Source of the DNA: Triplophysa rosa
Taxonomy: Eukaryota > Chordata > Actinopteri > Cypriniformes > Nemacheilidae
DNA length: 64,000 bases
NCBI RefSeq assembly: GCF_024868665.1
Contig: NC_079896.1
Coordinates: 1,209,036-1,273,035 of the forward strand
Direction of reading: 5' to 3'
The notes beneath the pieces are model-generated. The model had not been told where the DNA came from. It was given only the letters and a program-made list of their open reading frames with translations, and ran no database searches. Below, piece after piece: positions 48,791 to 58,595 of this stretch. Position numbers and translations under genes: made by a program. Position 1 is the first letter of the stretch. Each line of letters opens with the position of its first letter.

Positions 48791-49560
48791 TAATTGAAGT
48801 GCTCTTTTGGGTCGATTCAGTTCACCGATCACATACCCGACCTGAAACAAAACTATATTTTTGGTGCTTTTTGGATGGTTGTTTGAGATCTGATAGTGCT
48901 GCACAGGTGCAAAGAAACTGAAAGGTGCAGTGTTTTAACTTTTTCAGTATTAAAATGCATTCTAACCCAGCTTTTATTCCAGAATCCACAATATTTTACA
49001 TCTACAATCTGCACCCGAGCAATTTTAGGAGATATCCACCAGCCTTAAGTTTGGTGACACCACAACCTCCCAAAATAGCTCACTCTTCAGTGTGCACTAC
49101 CTTTCGGTTTCTGTTTTATCTCCGTGTGGCGACTCGAGTCTTTTTGCTAGCGGAAGAACGCAAGCTTTGCACATTGTTCGTGCGGGCGGCTCAACACAGG
49201 CCTGCTGGATAAGTGGTCTCAATGGGACCGGGTTCGACTCGTTCCCATTCTATCGGATGAGATCTTCGGTTTCACAGGGGGGGGTCTGCACGTAAGGGCA
49301 CCGGCCGTCTGGGGGATTCTTTACGCTCCCTGACAGATTCTCCGTAACACCTCGATCGTCTGAGAGCTGCGTGGAGGTTTGTTTGGGAAAAGTATAGTTT
49401 CCTAGTTTAGATCGTTCAAGGTTTGTGTCGATGTAAATGGGTTGTATATCTAATCGGGACACGAACAGGTCTTGCTTTAAGTGTCTGGGACCTCAGAGAC
49501 GTGGGCTTTAAATAAATACTGCAATTTTCTGTTGTCTCAGTCTAACACACAGCACGTGTG

Positions 49561-49605
<45 letters not shown>

Positions 49606-51573
49606 GTGTGCGTGTGTGTGTGTGTGTGCGTGTGTGAACTCGGTTGTTGTTTTTTTGATTCCAGGAAACGATGAACGCAATGTGTTAGAAGTATTTATCA
49701 ACATATTGAGATGCTGATACTGGAAAAGCTTTTTGAAGCATTGTCAAATAATGCCTGTGTAACATGAATCATGAGGTTTTACACAAATGTACGGACTGGT
49801 AACAGTCTCAACTTTAATGTTCTGCTCCAGTTCACTTTCAGAAAGATTATGTGAAATGAGAAAAAGGCCAAACAGAAGCATCTTCACCAGTAGACCTTTG
49901 AGCCAGAAGCAAGAACTGTTGATCTCAGACTGTCTGATCCAATCGCTTCATCTTTTGATCTGTTATTAGGTTGCACTGGATTTATCAACCTGCTGATGAT
50001 AAACCAGTTTCACCAGTAAGGCCATGATGATGGTTTGGGTTTGCTGGTGAACGTCTATGTAGGAGTTTGTCTCTTCATGAGGAAGAATGTTGATTTGACA
50101 GGCCGTGGTAAATCACTACACTTACTAAAACCATGTGAAATGTGAAACATGTGATCGGAAATCAATTATGCCAATCATCTTTGATTATGTATTTTTATGT
50201 CTATATATTTATATGGATTATTTATGGAGGCATGTTGTGTTAACTGTGTCTCTTAATGCGTCTGAAATGTACATTAATCGATGTTGGCTTATCTGGATGT
50301 CTTCGTAGTGCCAGCCTTTGAATCTTTTATATATTTAATTCTATAATAAAACACACAAACATGATTTTGATTCTTCTCACAGCTCAAAAAAATAAAAGGT
50401 CCATTTGAACCCATAAAGTTCACAGCTTGATTCCATAGAAAAACCTTTTCAAGTTTCACAAAGAACTTTTTTATCTTTTGAAAAAGATCTGTGTGATGCT
50501 GCTTTAAAGAATCCAATAAAGCAGTGGTAGTCAAAGTCTGTCCCGCAGGCCAGGTCCGCTTTCCCATGAGGCCGTGAGTCGCCCGTCACTATTTTGGGAG
50601 AATTCACTGGATGCTTGTGTGTTCATTATAATTCAGTGTAGACAATAGTCGTTTCTCACCCGACAGATGAGTTCAAGTGGATTTGTTTTCATGACCATTG
50701 AAGGCTATACTGCAAAACCGCAGGTGTTGGCCATGTTGAAATCACCTTAAACATTCTGAAACAGCTAAAAGGAAAGTTTATTAAATGCTTTGGCAAACTG
50801 TTCTCCAATTCCCATAACCGTTTGCAATGAAGAAACGGGTGCAATGAAAGCATCGATGTGTGAAATGTAGGGAACTTTGGAGGGCAGTGATGTTTACTTC
50901 AGTTTATAGACTCACAATGGCCCGCAGGACACATTACAATTAAATTACTCAAGAAACCAGCTGCCAACGTATAGCCAATATTTAATCAAATATAACACTT
51001 CATGCAGATTTCTCTAAAGGTTTTTGCATTTCTGTATTTAAAATGAAATGATGTGATGGCCTTTTGGTTCCATTTCTGTTTATATTTTACAATTCATACA
51101 TTGACTTTTTTGACTTTGCTGTTTGATGACTAAGAAACATGGAGTTGTTCTTGAGATGTGTGACTTGATTTATTTGCCATAGCATTTACACTAGATTGTT
51201 TAGGCTGTTGACTACACCCATCAGCTAGATAATTGTAAGAATGTTAATTGGTTTGCCTAATTCATAACCTCTGATGGTCTCTCGGCGTCAGTGAATGATT
51301 ATATATCTGCTGCTTTATTACAAAGATCATTGACTCTTTGCTTTCTGTGTGAAATTAATCACATCGCAGACTAATTAAGGAGTTAAGTGATGTGTGAAAT
51401 CATGACTCATTTCACTCATAGACAGCTATGTAAATTAATCATATTATATTCTTATTCCTAGACATTAAGTCATATTTAGAGACCAATGATGGAGAAACAA
51501 ACGTAAGTGTAATTTCAATACAATCAGATCATTTCATAACTTAGAGGAAAAGTATTATTATAAATAATGATCC
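48791..51573. other. Non-coding stretch with (GT)n and repeat scraps
   Basis: A GT microsatellite occupies 49555-49636. 50395-50480 has 'gattccatagaaaaacc' wording like the MITE at 1118. At 50523 'cagtggtagtcaaagtctgtcccgcaggcc' looks like the left end of a hAT element whose right end I cannot find. No gene. Confidence 0.45.
49555..49636. repeat. (GT)n microsatellite with GC steps
   Basis: GT dinucleotides with occasional GCGT interruptions. The frame through it codes only Val/Cys repeats. Confidence 0.92.
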
Positions 51574-51639
51574 GGGCTGCGTTTCCCGATAACGTTGTCT
51601 CTTAGCGCACTACGAAGACTCTAAAGGTACACCTTAACT

Positions 51640-51919
51640 CAGTGGTTCTCAAACTTTTTCGTTGTAAGGCCCCCTTTGTGTTAAGTGCATCGCTTTGCGG
51701 CCCCCCATATAAAGACGTATAATCTTAAACTTAGAATTGTAATTAAACCAAAAACATTCAGTTATACAATGCTGGAACCTCAATTCGTTTGGTTGGTGGT
51801 GTCATTTTTCTGATGTTTGATTGCATAAAATCTATGATAAATTTCTATATTTCATAAAATGCCACAAAATCTGTGGCCCCCTGGATCCATCTTGGAGGCC
51901 CCCAGTTTGAGAACCACTG
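51640..51919. mobile_element. hAT MITE with 8-bp target duplication
   Basis: The left end is CAGTGGTTCTCAAACTTTTTC and the right end inverted is CAGTGGTTCTCAAACTGGGGG. The flanks CCTTAACT (51632-51639) and CCTTCACT (51920-51927) match at 7 of 8 bases, the expected hAT duplication. The interior has mirrored 'aaggccccc' and 'ggaggccccc' words next to each end and no transposase. It lies inside the left arm of the Harbinger element, so it is younger than that element. Confidence 0.88.
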
Positions 51920-52399
51920 CCTTCACTCAAGTTGTACCTTTTCTAAGCGTGTTCCCCGAACTATACCTTTTGAGGTTACTTAAGGTAAACCTTCTTAAGT
52001 GCGACGTTAGCAGGTGCTGTCCATGGTGGTGGTGCTGAATAGGTTGATATCGATGCCTCGAGAATCGATTGTTCGCTCTACCTTACCTTATAGAGTGGGT
52101 CAAGTATTGAGAAAACAATGTTTATTATAAAGAAACGCTTAAGAAATAGTAGAAATAGCATTTATCAGGGCTCACTGAAATAGTATAAATAAAGAAAGAA
52201 ATATGTGTGTGTGTATGTATTTATAATTTTGCAAGTGTCCGATCCCTCACGGCCATATGTTTTCTGCGTTAACCAGTTACATTAACTGGCGGTTTGGCTT
52301 TACTTGTTTTTGAAAGGGTCATTTATATTCTCATAGTTTGCCATCGTGTGTTAATGTTCTCCACGATCTGTGTTGATTCACATTATTGGCGTAAATCAC

Positions 52400-52895
52400 T
52401 CATTTGTGTATAGGGATAAGTGTCCCATCCAGAATGCCAATCACTCGCGGGACACCCGCAATGGAAGCCTTGATGTGCCTCCATCACGTCGTGCCTGGCG
52501 AAAGGCATACGTATGTAATCGGTGGCATGATGGAGCAGGATGTTTGTCACTGAGTGAACGCACCGCCACACCGAGGTCTTTCTCAGCCCATATTCATCCC
52601 CAAACACCTCCAGAAAACTCCCCACGGCATAAAAACGAAGAGCCGCCATGCAGCAGCTGATTTTCGGGGCTGAGGGGGAGCTCCGTCGAGTTTGTCTCCA
52701 CAAAGTTGGGCCAACAAGATGCAAGAGCTGCAGAATTTGCTCCCGTGGCAGGCTACATTTGTGTAGAATTTTCTTTTCTGACATGGTAGCCAGGGCACTA
52801 AAATGTTCTCTAATGAAATTGTGCAAATACACTAACTGGCTCCGCGGACAGGGCCGTCTTTGATTTAAGACAACTGTTCGCTGTCTCGCTGCCAT
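52400..52895 (-). pseudogene. HARBI1-like Harbinger nuclease, 5' part, frameshifted
   Basis: From Met at 52895, the minus-strand frame has the N-terminal half of HARBI1-like nucleases. '[12 protein letters not shown]' is near residues 49-60, '[16 protein letters not shown]' near 85-100, and a helix-turn-helix-like 'GLRKTSVWRCVHSV' near 103-116, followed by 'ATDYIRMP'. Near 52470-52478 the frame shifts by one base. In the next frame the text resumes as 'IAGVPRVIGILDGTLIPI', which contains the family's IxDGTxI motif with the first catalytic Asp. A stop follows at 52400-52402 and the remaining catalytic residues and C-terminal half are absent. Intact members are about 350 residues; this keeps about 165. 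The product would have been a DDE-type transposase acting with a Myb/MADF partner. It is dead in this copy. Confidence 0.85.
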
Positions 52896-53261
52896 AGTTT
52901 GACCAAACTCCCCATAACATTGATTCCCTTTATATAGACTACGCCTTTCCTGTCAAATGGTTTGCCAGCTGATGTGCCTTGGGATAATAGGCTGTAATTA
53001 AAAACGTCAACAACCATAAGTGTATGACAATTTTATTCACGAAAACACTTCAATAACCTTATACTTAACCTGAGTATTTTATTTGTAAAATTAAAACTAA
53101 GTTAAAGTAAAAATGTAAATTTAATACTAAATAGAATTTTATATTAAATTATTATATTAAATTTGATATGTGAAATTAAACTGCGATGTAGAAAAGCTTT
53201 TTGCATAGCGCTATGAACCATCAAAGGCGATAAGGTATAGCTAAGAGCGGTCCAGACCAAC

Positions 53262-53279
53262 CTTACGAAAGTATGACTT
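53262..53279. repeat. Probable 5' target-site duplication of the LINE
   Basis: CTTACGAAAGTATGACTT before the LINE resembles CTTACAGAAGGTATACTT just after its tail (58578-58595), with about 14 of 19 aligned positions identical. The sequence also looks like Harbinger sub-terminal DNA, fitting an insertion into that element. Confidence 0.45.
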
Positions 53280-53280
53280 C

Positions 53281-53665
53281 GATGGAACGATCTGAGGCGT
53301 CGTCTCATTGCTTCCTGTTTCCTGCATCGCTGCCGGCAGCTTGTTTGTATCAGTGCTCTTATCACTTCGCTCTAATATTAGTGTATTTTATTTTCGTTAA
53401 TTATTATTGTCGTTGCTAACTTATCCTGATATCTCAATAACCCTGTTCCTGTTATTTACTTGGAAGAGTCTAAACCAAAAGTGATAGTTAACTTAACGCC
53501 GTTAGCATAGCAATAGCGTGTTAGCTTGCTTTCTGTTCACACTCTGGAATATCATCTTGCCTCTGGTTTGTCTTGTGTGCTAACTGTTTCTCTTTTTAAG
53601 CGAGTATACTACGATCCATCGAGCAACCTTGGTAAGTTGGAATTGCACTTCAAATCCGGTGAGTT
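53281..53665 (+). promoter_or_regulatory. LINE 5' untranslated region / presumed promoter
   Basis: Non-coding 385 bases before ORF1. LINEs carry an internal promoter here. No TATA box in a standard position is visible. The true start is uncertain by tens of bases because the boundary rests on the weak target duplication. Confidence 0.5.
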
Positions 53666-54535
53666 ATGGCTTCTATTCCTATTATTGTTACTTGCACCTC
53701 ATGTCATATGTTTAGCTTAGCCTTCTCTGTCAGCTGCGAGGGCTTTATATGCGATAAATGCAGGGAAATAGTTAGGCTGACAGAGAAGATCTTAGAATTA
53801 GAGTCTCGCATCCAATCTTTATCTGAGGATAGTAAGAGTTTAACGACGATAGAAAACACTTTGGATGCGAGCAACATTAGCGCACACAGCTCGGTTCCGG
53901 TTGAAAATCCCCCGCAGCTGGGAAACTTCGTGACTGTGAGACGGCGTAGTCGCAGGACAAAACATCACTCGACCGTTCCGATTACAGTCTCGAACAGGTT
54001 TGCCCCGCTCAGTGACGCACCGACTGAGAAACCTGCTGAAAGTGCCCTAGTTATCGGTGATTCTATTGTTCGGAACGTTAACATAGAGGCACCAGCCACC
54101 ATAGTCCAATGTTTACCGGGAGCCAGAGCGCCTGACATCAAGTCAAATTTAAATGTGCTGGCTAAGGCTAATCGTAAATTCAGTAAGATTGTCATTCACG
54201 TCGGCACAAATGATGTTCGACTCCGTCAATCGGAGATCACAAAAGATAACATTAAAGAGGTGTGTGAGCTCGCAAGCATGATGTCAGACACTGTAATATT
54301 CTCTGGCCCCCTCAATGCTTATCGTGGTGATGAGATTTATAGCAGATTATAATCACTAAATGGCTGGTTGTCTGAGTGGTGCCTGCAGAATGATATAGTT
54401 TTTATAAATAACTGGAAGAGTTTTGAGGGCAGACCTGACCTGTTGAAACGAGATGGTCTCCATCCCTCCTGGGCTGGGACTTCCATCCTGTCTAGAAATA
54501 TGGCAAAAAGTCTTAATGCTAATGCTAAAACTTGA
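53666..54535 (+). pseudogene. LINE ORF1: Cys-rich, coiled-coil, SGNH-hydrolase protein with one stop
   Basis: The first ATG opens a frame of 289 codons plus a TGA at 54533, with a TAA at codon 229 (54350-54352). Residues 10-33 hold Cys pairs ('CTSC', 'CEGFICDKC'), a small zinc-binding look. A predicted coiled coil follows at about 35-58 ('LTEKILELESRIQSL'), then a basic linker. The SGNH/GDSL-esterase fold starts with 'VIGDSIV' (Ser133) and has 'HVGTND' (Gly180-Asp183). The third motif 'RDGLHPSW' with Asp263 and His266 comes after the TAA, in the same frame. So the break is a single nonsense change (TTA or similar to TAA), not a frameshift. As it stands the protein lacks the catalytic Asp/His and C-terminus. 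Such ORF1 proteins occur in CR1/L2 LINEs and probably bind the element RNA; the role of the esterase fold is not settled. The stop overlaps none of ORF2. Confidence 0.88.
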
Positions 54536-54700
54536 CTCGCTGGGGCCCAGGTCAGGGAGCAGACAGTATGGCTTAACCAACTGTCTGCTTGCCGTCTCAC
54601 GTCGCAGAATACACAAAATGTACAACATGTAGTAATCCGTTCTCCCAAACATCACAAAATAGAGACTGTGTCTGTCCCCCGGATTAGCAAACATAAAATA
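54536..54700 (+). other. Open in-frame linker between ORF1 and ORF2
   Basis: The 55 codons after the ORF1 TGA stay open in the same frame as both ORF1 and ORF2 and contain no ATG. They translate to a polar stretch, 'LAGAQVREQTVWLNQLSACR' at the start. The context of the stop is TGA-CTC; TGA followed by C is the leakiest stop context in eukaryotes. ORF2 may be made by readthrough, by a non-ATG start or by re-initiation at 54701. Confidence 0.6.
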
Positions 54701-57631
54701 ATGCGTAAACCTCTTGAAAGTAATTTAATAAACGTTAAACAAACTAAACATGAACAAAATACAGATAATCAACTGTTACGACTCGGATTGCTAAATATTA
54801 GATCTCTCTCTAATAAAGCACTTTTTGTTAACGATATGATAACAGATCATAAAATAGACATGCTCTGTTTGACAGAAACATGGCTAAAACCAGATGATTA
54901 TATTGCTTTAAATGAATCTGTCCCCCAAGATTATTATTATAAACACGAGCCTCGTCTAAAAGGCAGAGGGGGAGGTGTCGCAGCACTTTACAATAACTCT
55001 CTTAGCATTTCCCAGAAGTCGAACTCTAAATATAATTCTTTTGAAGTCATGGTTCTTCATGTTTCAACACCTAATACTAAAGATAAAACACTTTTTAAAT
55101 TGATTCTAGCTATTGTATATAGGCCTCCAGGGCACCACACAGATTTTATTAAAGAATTTGGTGGGTTCTTATCAGAACTAGTACTGGCCGCAGATAGACT
55201 CCTTGTCGTTGGTGACTTTAACATCCACGTAGATAACGTTACAGATGCCTTAGGAATGGCTTTCAAAGACACTCTTAACTCCATGGGCATTAGTCAACAT
55301 GTGTCAGGACCCACTCACCTTCGTAATCATACTTTAGATTTAATACTGTCTTACGGTATAAATGTGGACGACGTTAAAATCCTTCAGCAGAGTGAAGACA
55401 TTTCGGATCATTATCTGGTATTATGTTTGCTTCACTGGCCTACGGCTGCAAATAAAACTCATTGTTACAAATATGGTAGAACAATAACTTCAACTACCAA
55501 AGATGCGTTTCTCGATAATCTGCCCGAATTGTCTCAAATCATGAGAAATAACGTTGAAGATCTTGACATTACCACTGAAAATTTTAATTCCACCTTCTCG
55601 GTAACGCTAGACAAAGTTGCTCCACTACGTTTAAAGAAGATTAAAAATGGCAGCCCCACACCGTGGTATAATGAACACACTCAGGCTCTAAAGAAAGCGG
55701 CCCGAAAAATGGAGCGCAACTTTAAGAAAACTAAATTAGAGGTATTTCGTACAGCATGGAAGGATAGTATTCGAAAATACAGGAAAGCCCTAAAAACTTC
55801 TAGATCCGCCTACTTTTCATCACTAATAGAAGAAAACCAGCACAACCCTAGGTTTTTATTTAACACGGTGGCTAAATTAACAAAAAATAAATCGTCAGTG
55901 ACTTCTGATCCTGTATATCAGCATAGCAGTGATGAATTTATGAACTACTTCACATATAAAATCCAAGATATTAGAGAAAAAATTATAACAATGCAATCAG
56001 AAGTGAAACCCGCTGAACAAACTAACTACAGCGCCCTTAAGGAGAAAATGCAATTATTTTATACCGTAGATCAAGATGAGCTGTCTAAAATTATTAGATC
56101 ATCTAAATCAACAACATGCATACTAGACCCTATACCTACAAATCTACTGAAAGAGATGCTCCCAGAAATTATAGATCCTCTTCTTGGTATTATTAACTCA
56201 TCTCTGACATTAGGACATGTGCCTAAAGCATATAAGGTGGCTGTTATAAGGCCCCTTGTCAAAAAACCCCAACTCGACCCTAGAGAACTAAGGAACTACA
56301 GGCCTATATCGAATCTACCTTTCATATCTAAAGTTCTGGAAAAAGTAGTTTCAACTCAATTATGCTCCTTCCTCCAAAGGAATGACATCAATGAAGAATT
56401 CCAGTCTGGATTTAGAGCATGTCACAGTACAGAGACTGCTTTGATCAGAGTTACAAATGATCTGCTATTGGCGTCTGACCGAGGTTGTATCTCGTTATTG
56501 GTGCTGCTAGACCTTAGTGCTGCATTCGATACCATTGACCACAGCACACTCCTACATAGACTCGAAAATTATGTCGGCATTAAAGGAATAGCTTTGAAAT
56601 GGTTTAAATCTTATTTATCCGACCGTTTTCAATTTGTAGCAATAAACAATGAGGTGTCACGCAAATCGCAAGTCCAGTACGGTGTACCACAGGGCTCAGT
56701 CTTAGGGCCTCTGCTCTTCGCATTATACATGCTACCTCTAGGAGATATAATAAAGCGACACGGAGTTAGCTTTCACTGTTATGCTGATGATACTCAACTT
56801 TATATTTCCTCGAAGCCTCATGAAACACAGCAGTTCCATCGAATAATGGAATGCATAGTCGATATAAAAAACTGGATGAGTAACAACTTTTTATTACTGA
56901 ACTCGGACAAAACGGAAGTGTTACTTATTGGACCGAAAACTGCTATAAGTAACAACCAAGAATACTGTTTAACTATTGACGGATGTTCCATAAAACCCTC
57001 GTCGTCAGCAAAGAATCTTGGCGTTCTATTCGATAGTAATCTGTCATTTGAGAGCCACGTCGCCAACACCTGTAAAATTGCGTTTTTCCATTTTAAGAAT
57101 ATATCTAAACTACGTCATATGCTGTCAATCTCAGATGCAGAGAAGTTAATTCATGCATTCATGACATCAAGACTAGATTACTGTAATGCACTGTTAGGTG
57201 GTTGCCCTGCAGGCTTATTACAAAAACTCCAATTGGTCCAAAACGCGGCAGCTCGAGTTCTTACACGTACAAAAAAGTATGAACATATTAGCCCGGTTCT
57301 GTCAACCTTGCACTGGTTACCTATAAAGCATCGCGTTAACTTTAAAATCTTGCTTATTACCTATAAAGCCTTACATGGTTTAGCTCCTCAGTACTTGAAT
57401 GAACTCCTTTTGTATTACAGTCCTTCACGTGCATTACGCTCTCAGGCGTCCTGTCAGTTGGTAATACCTAGAATTTCAAAATCAAGTGCAGGTGGTAGAT
57501 CCTTTTCCTATCTAGCGCCTAAACTTTGGAATAGTCTTCCCTGCACTGTCCGGGAGGCAGACACACTCTGTCAGTTTAAATCTAGACTAAAGACGCATCT
57601 TTTTAATCTTGCATACACTACTCTTCCATAA
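54701..57631 (+). CDS. LINE ORF2: endonuclease and reverse transcriptase
   Basis: Nicks target DNA and copies the element RNA by target-primed reverse transcription in the nucleus. Numbering below is from the GTG at 54668 in the same frame; the first ATG, at 54701, is residue 12. The apurinic-type endonuclease spans about 38-250: 'LLNIRS' (Asn43), 'LTETW' (Glu70), 'IVYRPP' (Tyr151), 'GDFN' (Asp183, Asn185), 'TLDL' (Asp224) and 'SDH' (Asp247, His248). The reverse transcriptase spans about 520-790: 'YRPISNLP' (544-551), 'LDLSAAFD' with Asp615, 'YGVPQGSVLGP' (671-681), the catalytic 'YADD' (Asp707, Asp708), then 'LNSDKTE' and 'KNLGV' (782-786). The C-terminal segment has 'SRLDYCNALL' and 'NFKILLITYKALHG' (891-904), typical of CR1/L2. 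No frameshift, no internal stop and all key residues are present. Length (976-987) fits the family. No RNase H domain. Confidence 0.96.
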   Translation: MRKPLESNLINVKQTKHEQNTDNQLLRLGLLNIRSLSNKALFVNDMITDHKIDMLCLTETWLKPDDYIALNESVPQDYYYKHEPRLKGRGGGVAALYNNSLSISQKSNSKYNSFEVMVLHVSTPNTKDKTLFKLILAIVYRPPGHHTDFIKEFGGFLSELVLAADRLLVVGDFNIHVDNVTDALGMAFKDTLNSMGISQHVSGPTHLRNHTLDLILSYGINVDDVKILQQSEDISDHYLVLCLLHWPTAANKTHCYKYGRTITSTTKDAFLDNLPELSQIMRNNVEDLDITTENFNSTFSVTLDKVAPLRLKKIKNGSPTPWYNEHTQALKKAARKMERNFKKTKLEVFRTAWKDSIRKYRKALKTSRSAYFSSLIEENQHNPRFLFNTVAKLTKNKSSVTSDPVYQHSSDEFMNYFTYKIQDIREKIITMQSEVKPAEQTNYSALKEKMQLFYTVDQDELSKIIRSSKSTTCILDPIPTNLLKEMLPEIIDPLLGIINSSLTLGHVPKAYKVAVIRPLVKKPQLDPRELRNYRPISNLPFISKVLEKVVSTQLCSFLQRNDINEEFQSGFRACHSTETALIRVTNDLLLASDRGCISLLVLLDLSAAFDTIDHSTLLHRLENYVGIKGIALKWFKSYLSDRFQFVAINNEVSRKSQVQYGVPQGSVLGPLLFALYMLPLGDIIKRHGVSFHCYADDTQLYISSKPHETQQFHRIMECIVDIKNWMSNNFLLLNSDKTEVLLIGPKTAISNNQEYCLTIDGCSIKPSSSAKNLGVLFDSNLSFESHVANTCKIAFFHFKNISKLRHMLSISDAEKLIHAFMTSRLDYCNALLGGCPAGLLQKLQLVQNAAARVLTRTKKYEHISPVLSTLHWLPIKHRVNFKILLITYKALHGLAPQYLNELLLYYSPSRALRSQASCQLVIPRISKSSAGGRSFSYLAPKLWNSLPCTVREADTLCQFKSRLKTHLFNLAYTTLP

Positions 57632-58513
57632 TATAAATCTTCAGAGGGTTTAGGCTGCATTAGTTAGATCAACCGGAACCAAAAACACAACTGATGTACT
57701 TGTTGCATCAAAGAGTACAGAACAGTACTCTACTCTCAGCCAGTCTTGTCTCATTGTTCCAAGGTTACCACAGCGAGCAGGATGCAGTTCATGGCCTGAC
57801 CTGATGGTAGAGCGGAGAATGGGAAGTGGGGACCTGACAAGAGCTGAGATGATAGAGCTGGATAAAGAAGGACGCGGTCTCTTGACATGTCTTCACCACA
57901 AAACTTCAAATGCTATTAGATTATTAATGATAATCTTAAACTATAATTTATTTTATTATTAAGTTTATTTATTTTATTTAGCCTTGTTGTGCAAGTTCTC
58001 TGGAGCTTGTGCAGAGGCAGCAGCTTTTGCCAGAGGGGAACTGGAATCCCCTGGTTGGGCCTGGGTTCTCCTGAGGTTTTTTTTCTCGATTAGAGTTTTG
58101 GGTTCCTCGCCACCGTTTGCATACTGTTTTTGCACTATCTGCCTGACCGGGGGGGCTGCTTTAGAATCTTAAAGTTTTACTTAATTAATATTGCATATAG
58201 GAATTTATTATCTGTTATATTTGACCTGTGCTTCTCTCTCCTTTATCCTAAATGTGTGCTCTCACTGAGCGTGTGTGTGTGTGCGTACTTGTCTGTGTAC
58301 GTACGTGTGTGTGTGTGTGTGTTGTGTGTGTGTGCGTGCGCATCCGTGTGTGTGTGTGTCTCTGTGTCTGTGTGTGTTGGTGCGTGTGCGTGTTGTGTGT
58401 GTGGAGTGTTTTGTGTGTGGGTGTGTCTGTCTTCTGTGTTTTCAACCTTTTCTTGTTTTTGCAGGTACAACTTTGATTGTTTTGCTTGTAGTCAATGTGT
58501 CTCATGTGCAGCT
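57632..58513 (+). other. LINE 3' untranslated region with GT repeat
   Basis: Contains 'ctggttgggcctgggttctcctgagg' and 'gggttcctcgccaccgtttgc' words commonly found in fish L2-like 3' regions. An internal GT-rich microsatellite spans about 58268-58425 and creates long but meaningless frames on both strands (58130-58619). Confidence 0.75.
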
Positions 58514-58541
58514 GCTTTGTAACAATGAAAATTGTAAAAGC
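58514..58541 (+). promoter_or_regulatory. LINE 3' hairpin (reverse transcriptase recognition)
   Basis: GCTTT (58514-58518) pairs with AAAGC (58537-58541), and ACAAT (58522-58526) with ATTGT (58531-58535), closing a GAAA tetraloop. A bulge GTA on one side and one A on the other separate the stems. A stem-loop directly before GCGCTATATAAATAAA is what the UnaL2-type reverse transcriptase is known to bind in fish LINEs and the SINEs that borrow this tail. Confidence 0.7.
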
Positions 58542-58556
58542 GCTATATAAATAAAG

Positions 58557-58576
58557 TTGAGTTGAGTTGAGTTGAG
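58557..58576 (+). repeat. LINE 3' terminal (TTGAG)4 tail
   Basis: Four perfect TTGAG units end the element. L2-type LINEs end in short tandem repeats rather than poly(A). Confidence 0.9.
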
Positions 58577-58577
58577 A

Positions 58578-58595
58578 CTTACAGAAGGTATACTT
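58578..58595. repeat. Probable 3' target-site duplication of the LINE
   Basis: CTTACAGAAGGTATACTT, partner of 53262-53279; imperfect, so the pairing is an inference. Confidence 0.45.

Larger units (their letters stand above)
53281..58576 (+). mobile_element. L2-type (CR1/L2 group) LINE, nearly full length, ~5.3 kb
   Basis: Parts in order: 5' untranslated region (53281-53665), ORF1 (53666-54535, one nonsense codon), ORF2 (54701-57631, open), 3' untranslated region with a GT repeat (57632-58513), terminal hairpin and AAAGCGCTATATAAATAAAG followed by four TTGAG units (58557-58576). The fish L2/UnaL2-like tail, an ORF2 with N-terminal endonuclease and reverse transcriptase but no RNase H, and an esterase-type ORF1 place it in the CR1/L2 group. 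It sits inside a Harbinger element. The intact 987-codon ORF2 suggests a fairly young copy, but the ORF1 stop makes it unlikely to be fully active alone. Confidence 0.9.

Noticed and set aside
49190..49260. tRNA-like B-box word 'ggttcgactc'
   Set aside because: The surrounding bases cannot form a 5-bp T stem with a 7-base loop, and no A-box, anticodon arm or acceptor pairing is found.
50523..50900. Possible further hAT element starting CAGTGGTAGTCAAAG
   Set aside because: No matching inverted right end could be found, so it is only mentioned as a scrap.
55057..57069. Minus-strand frames inside LINE ORF2 (55057-55290, 56071-56262, 56818-57069)
   Set aside because: Shadows of the real plus-strand reverse-transcriptase gene.
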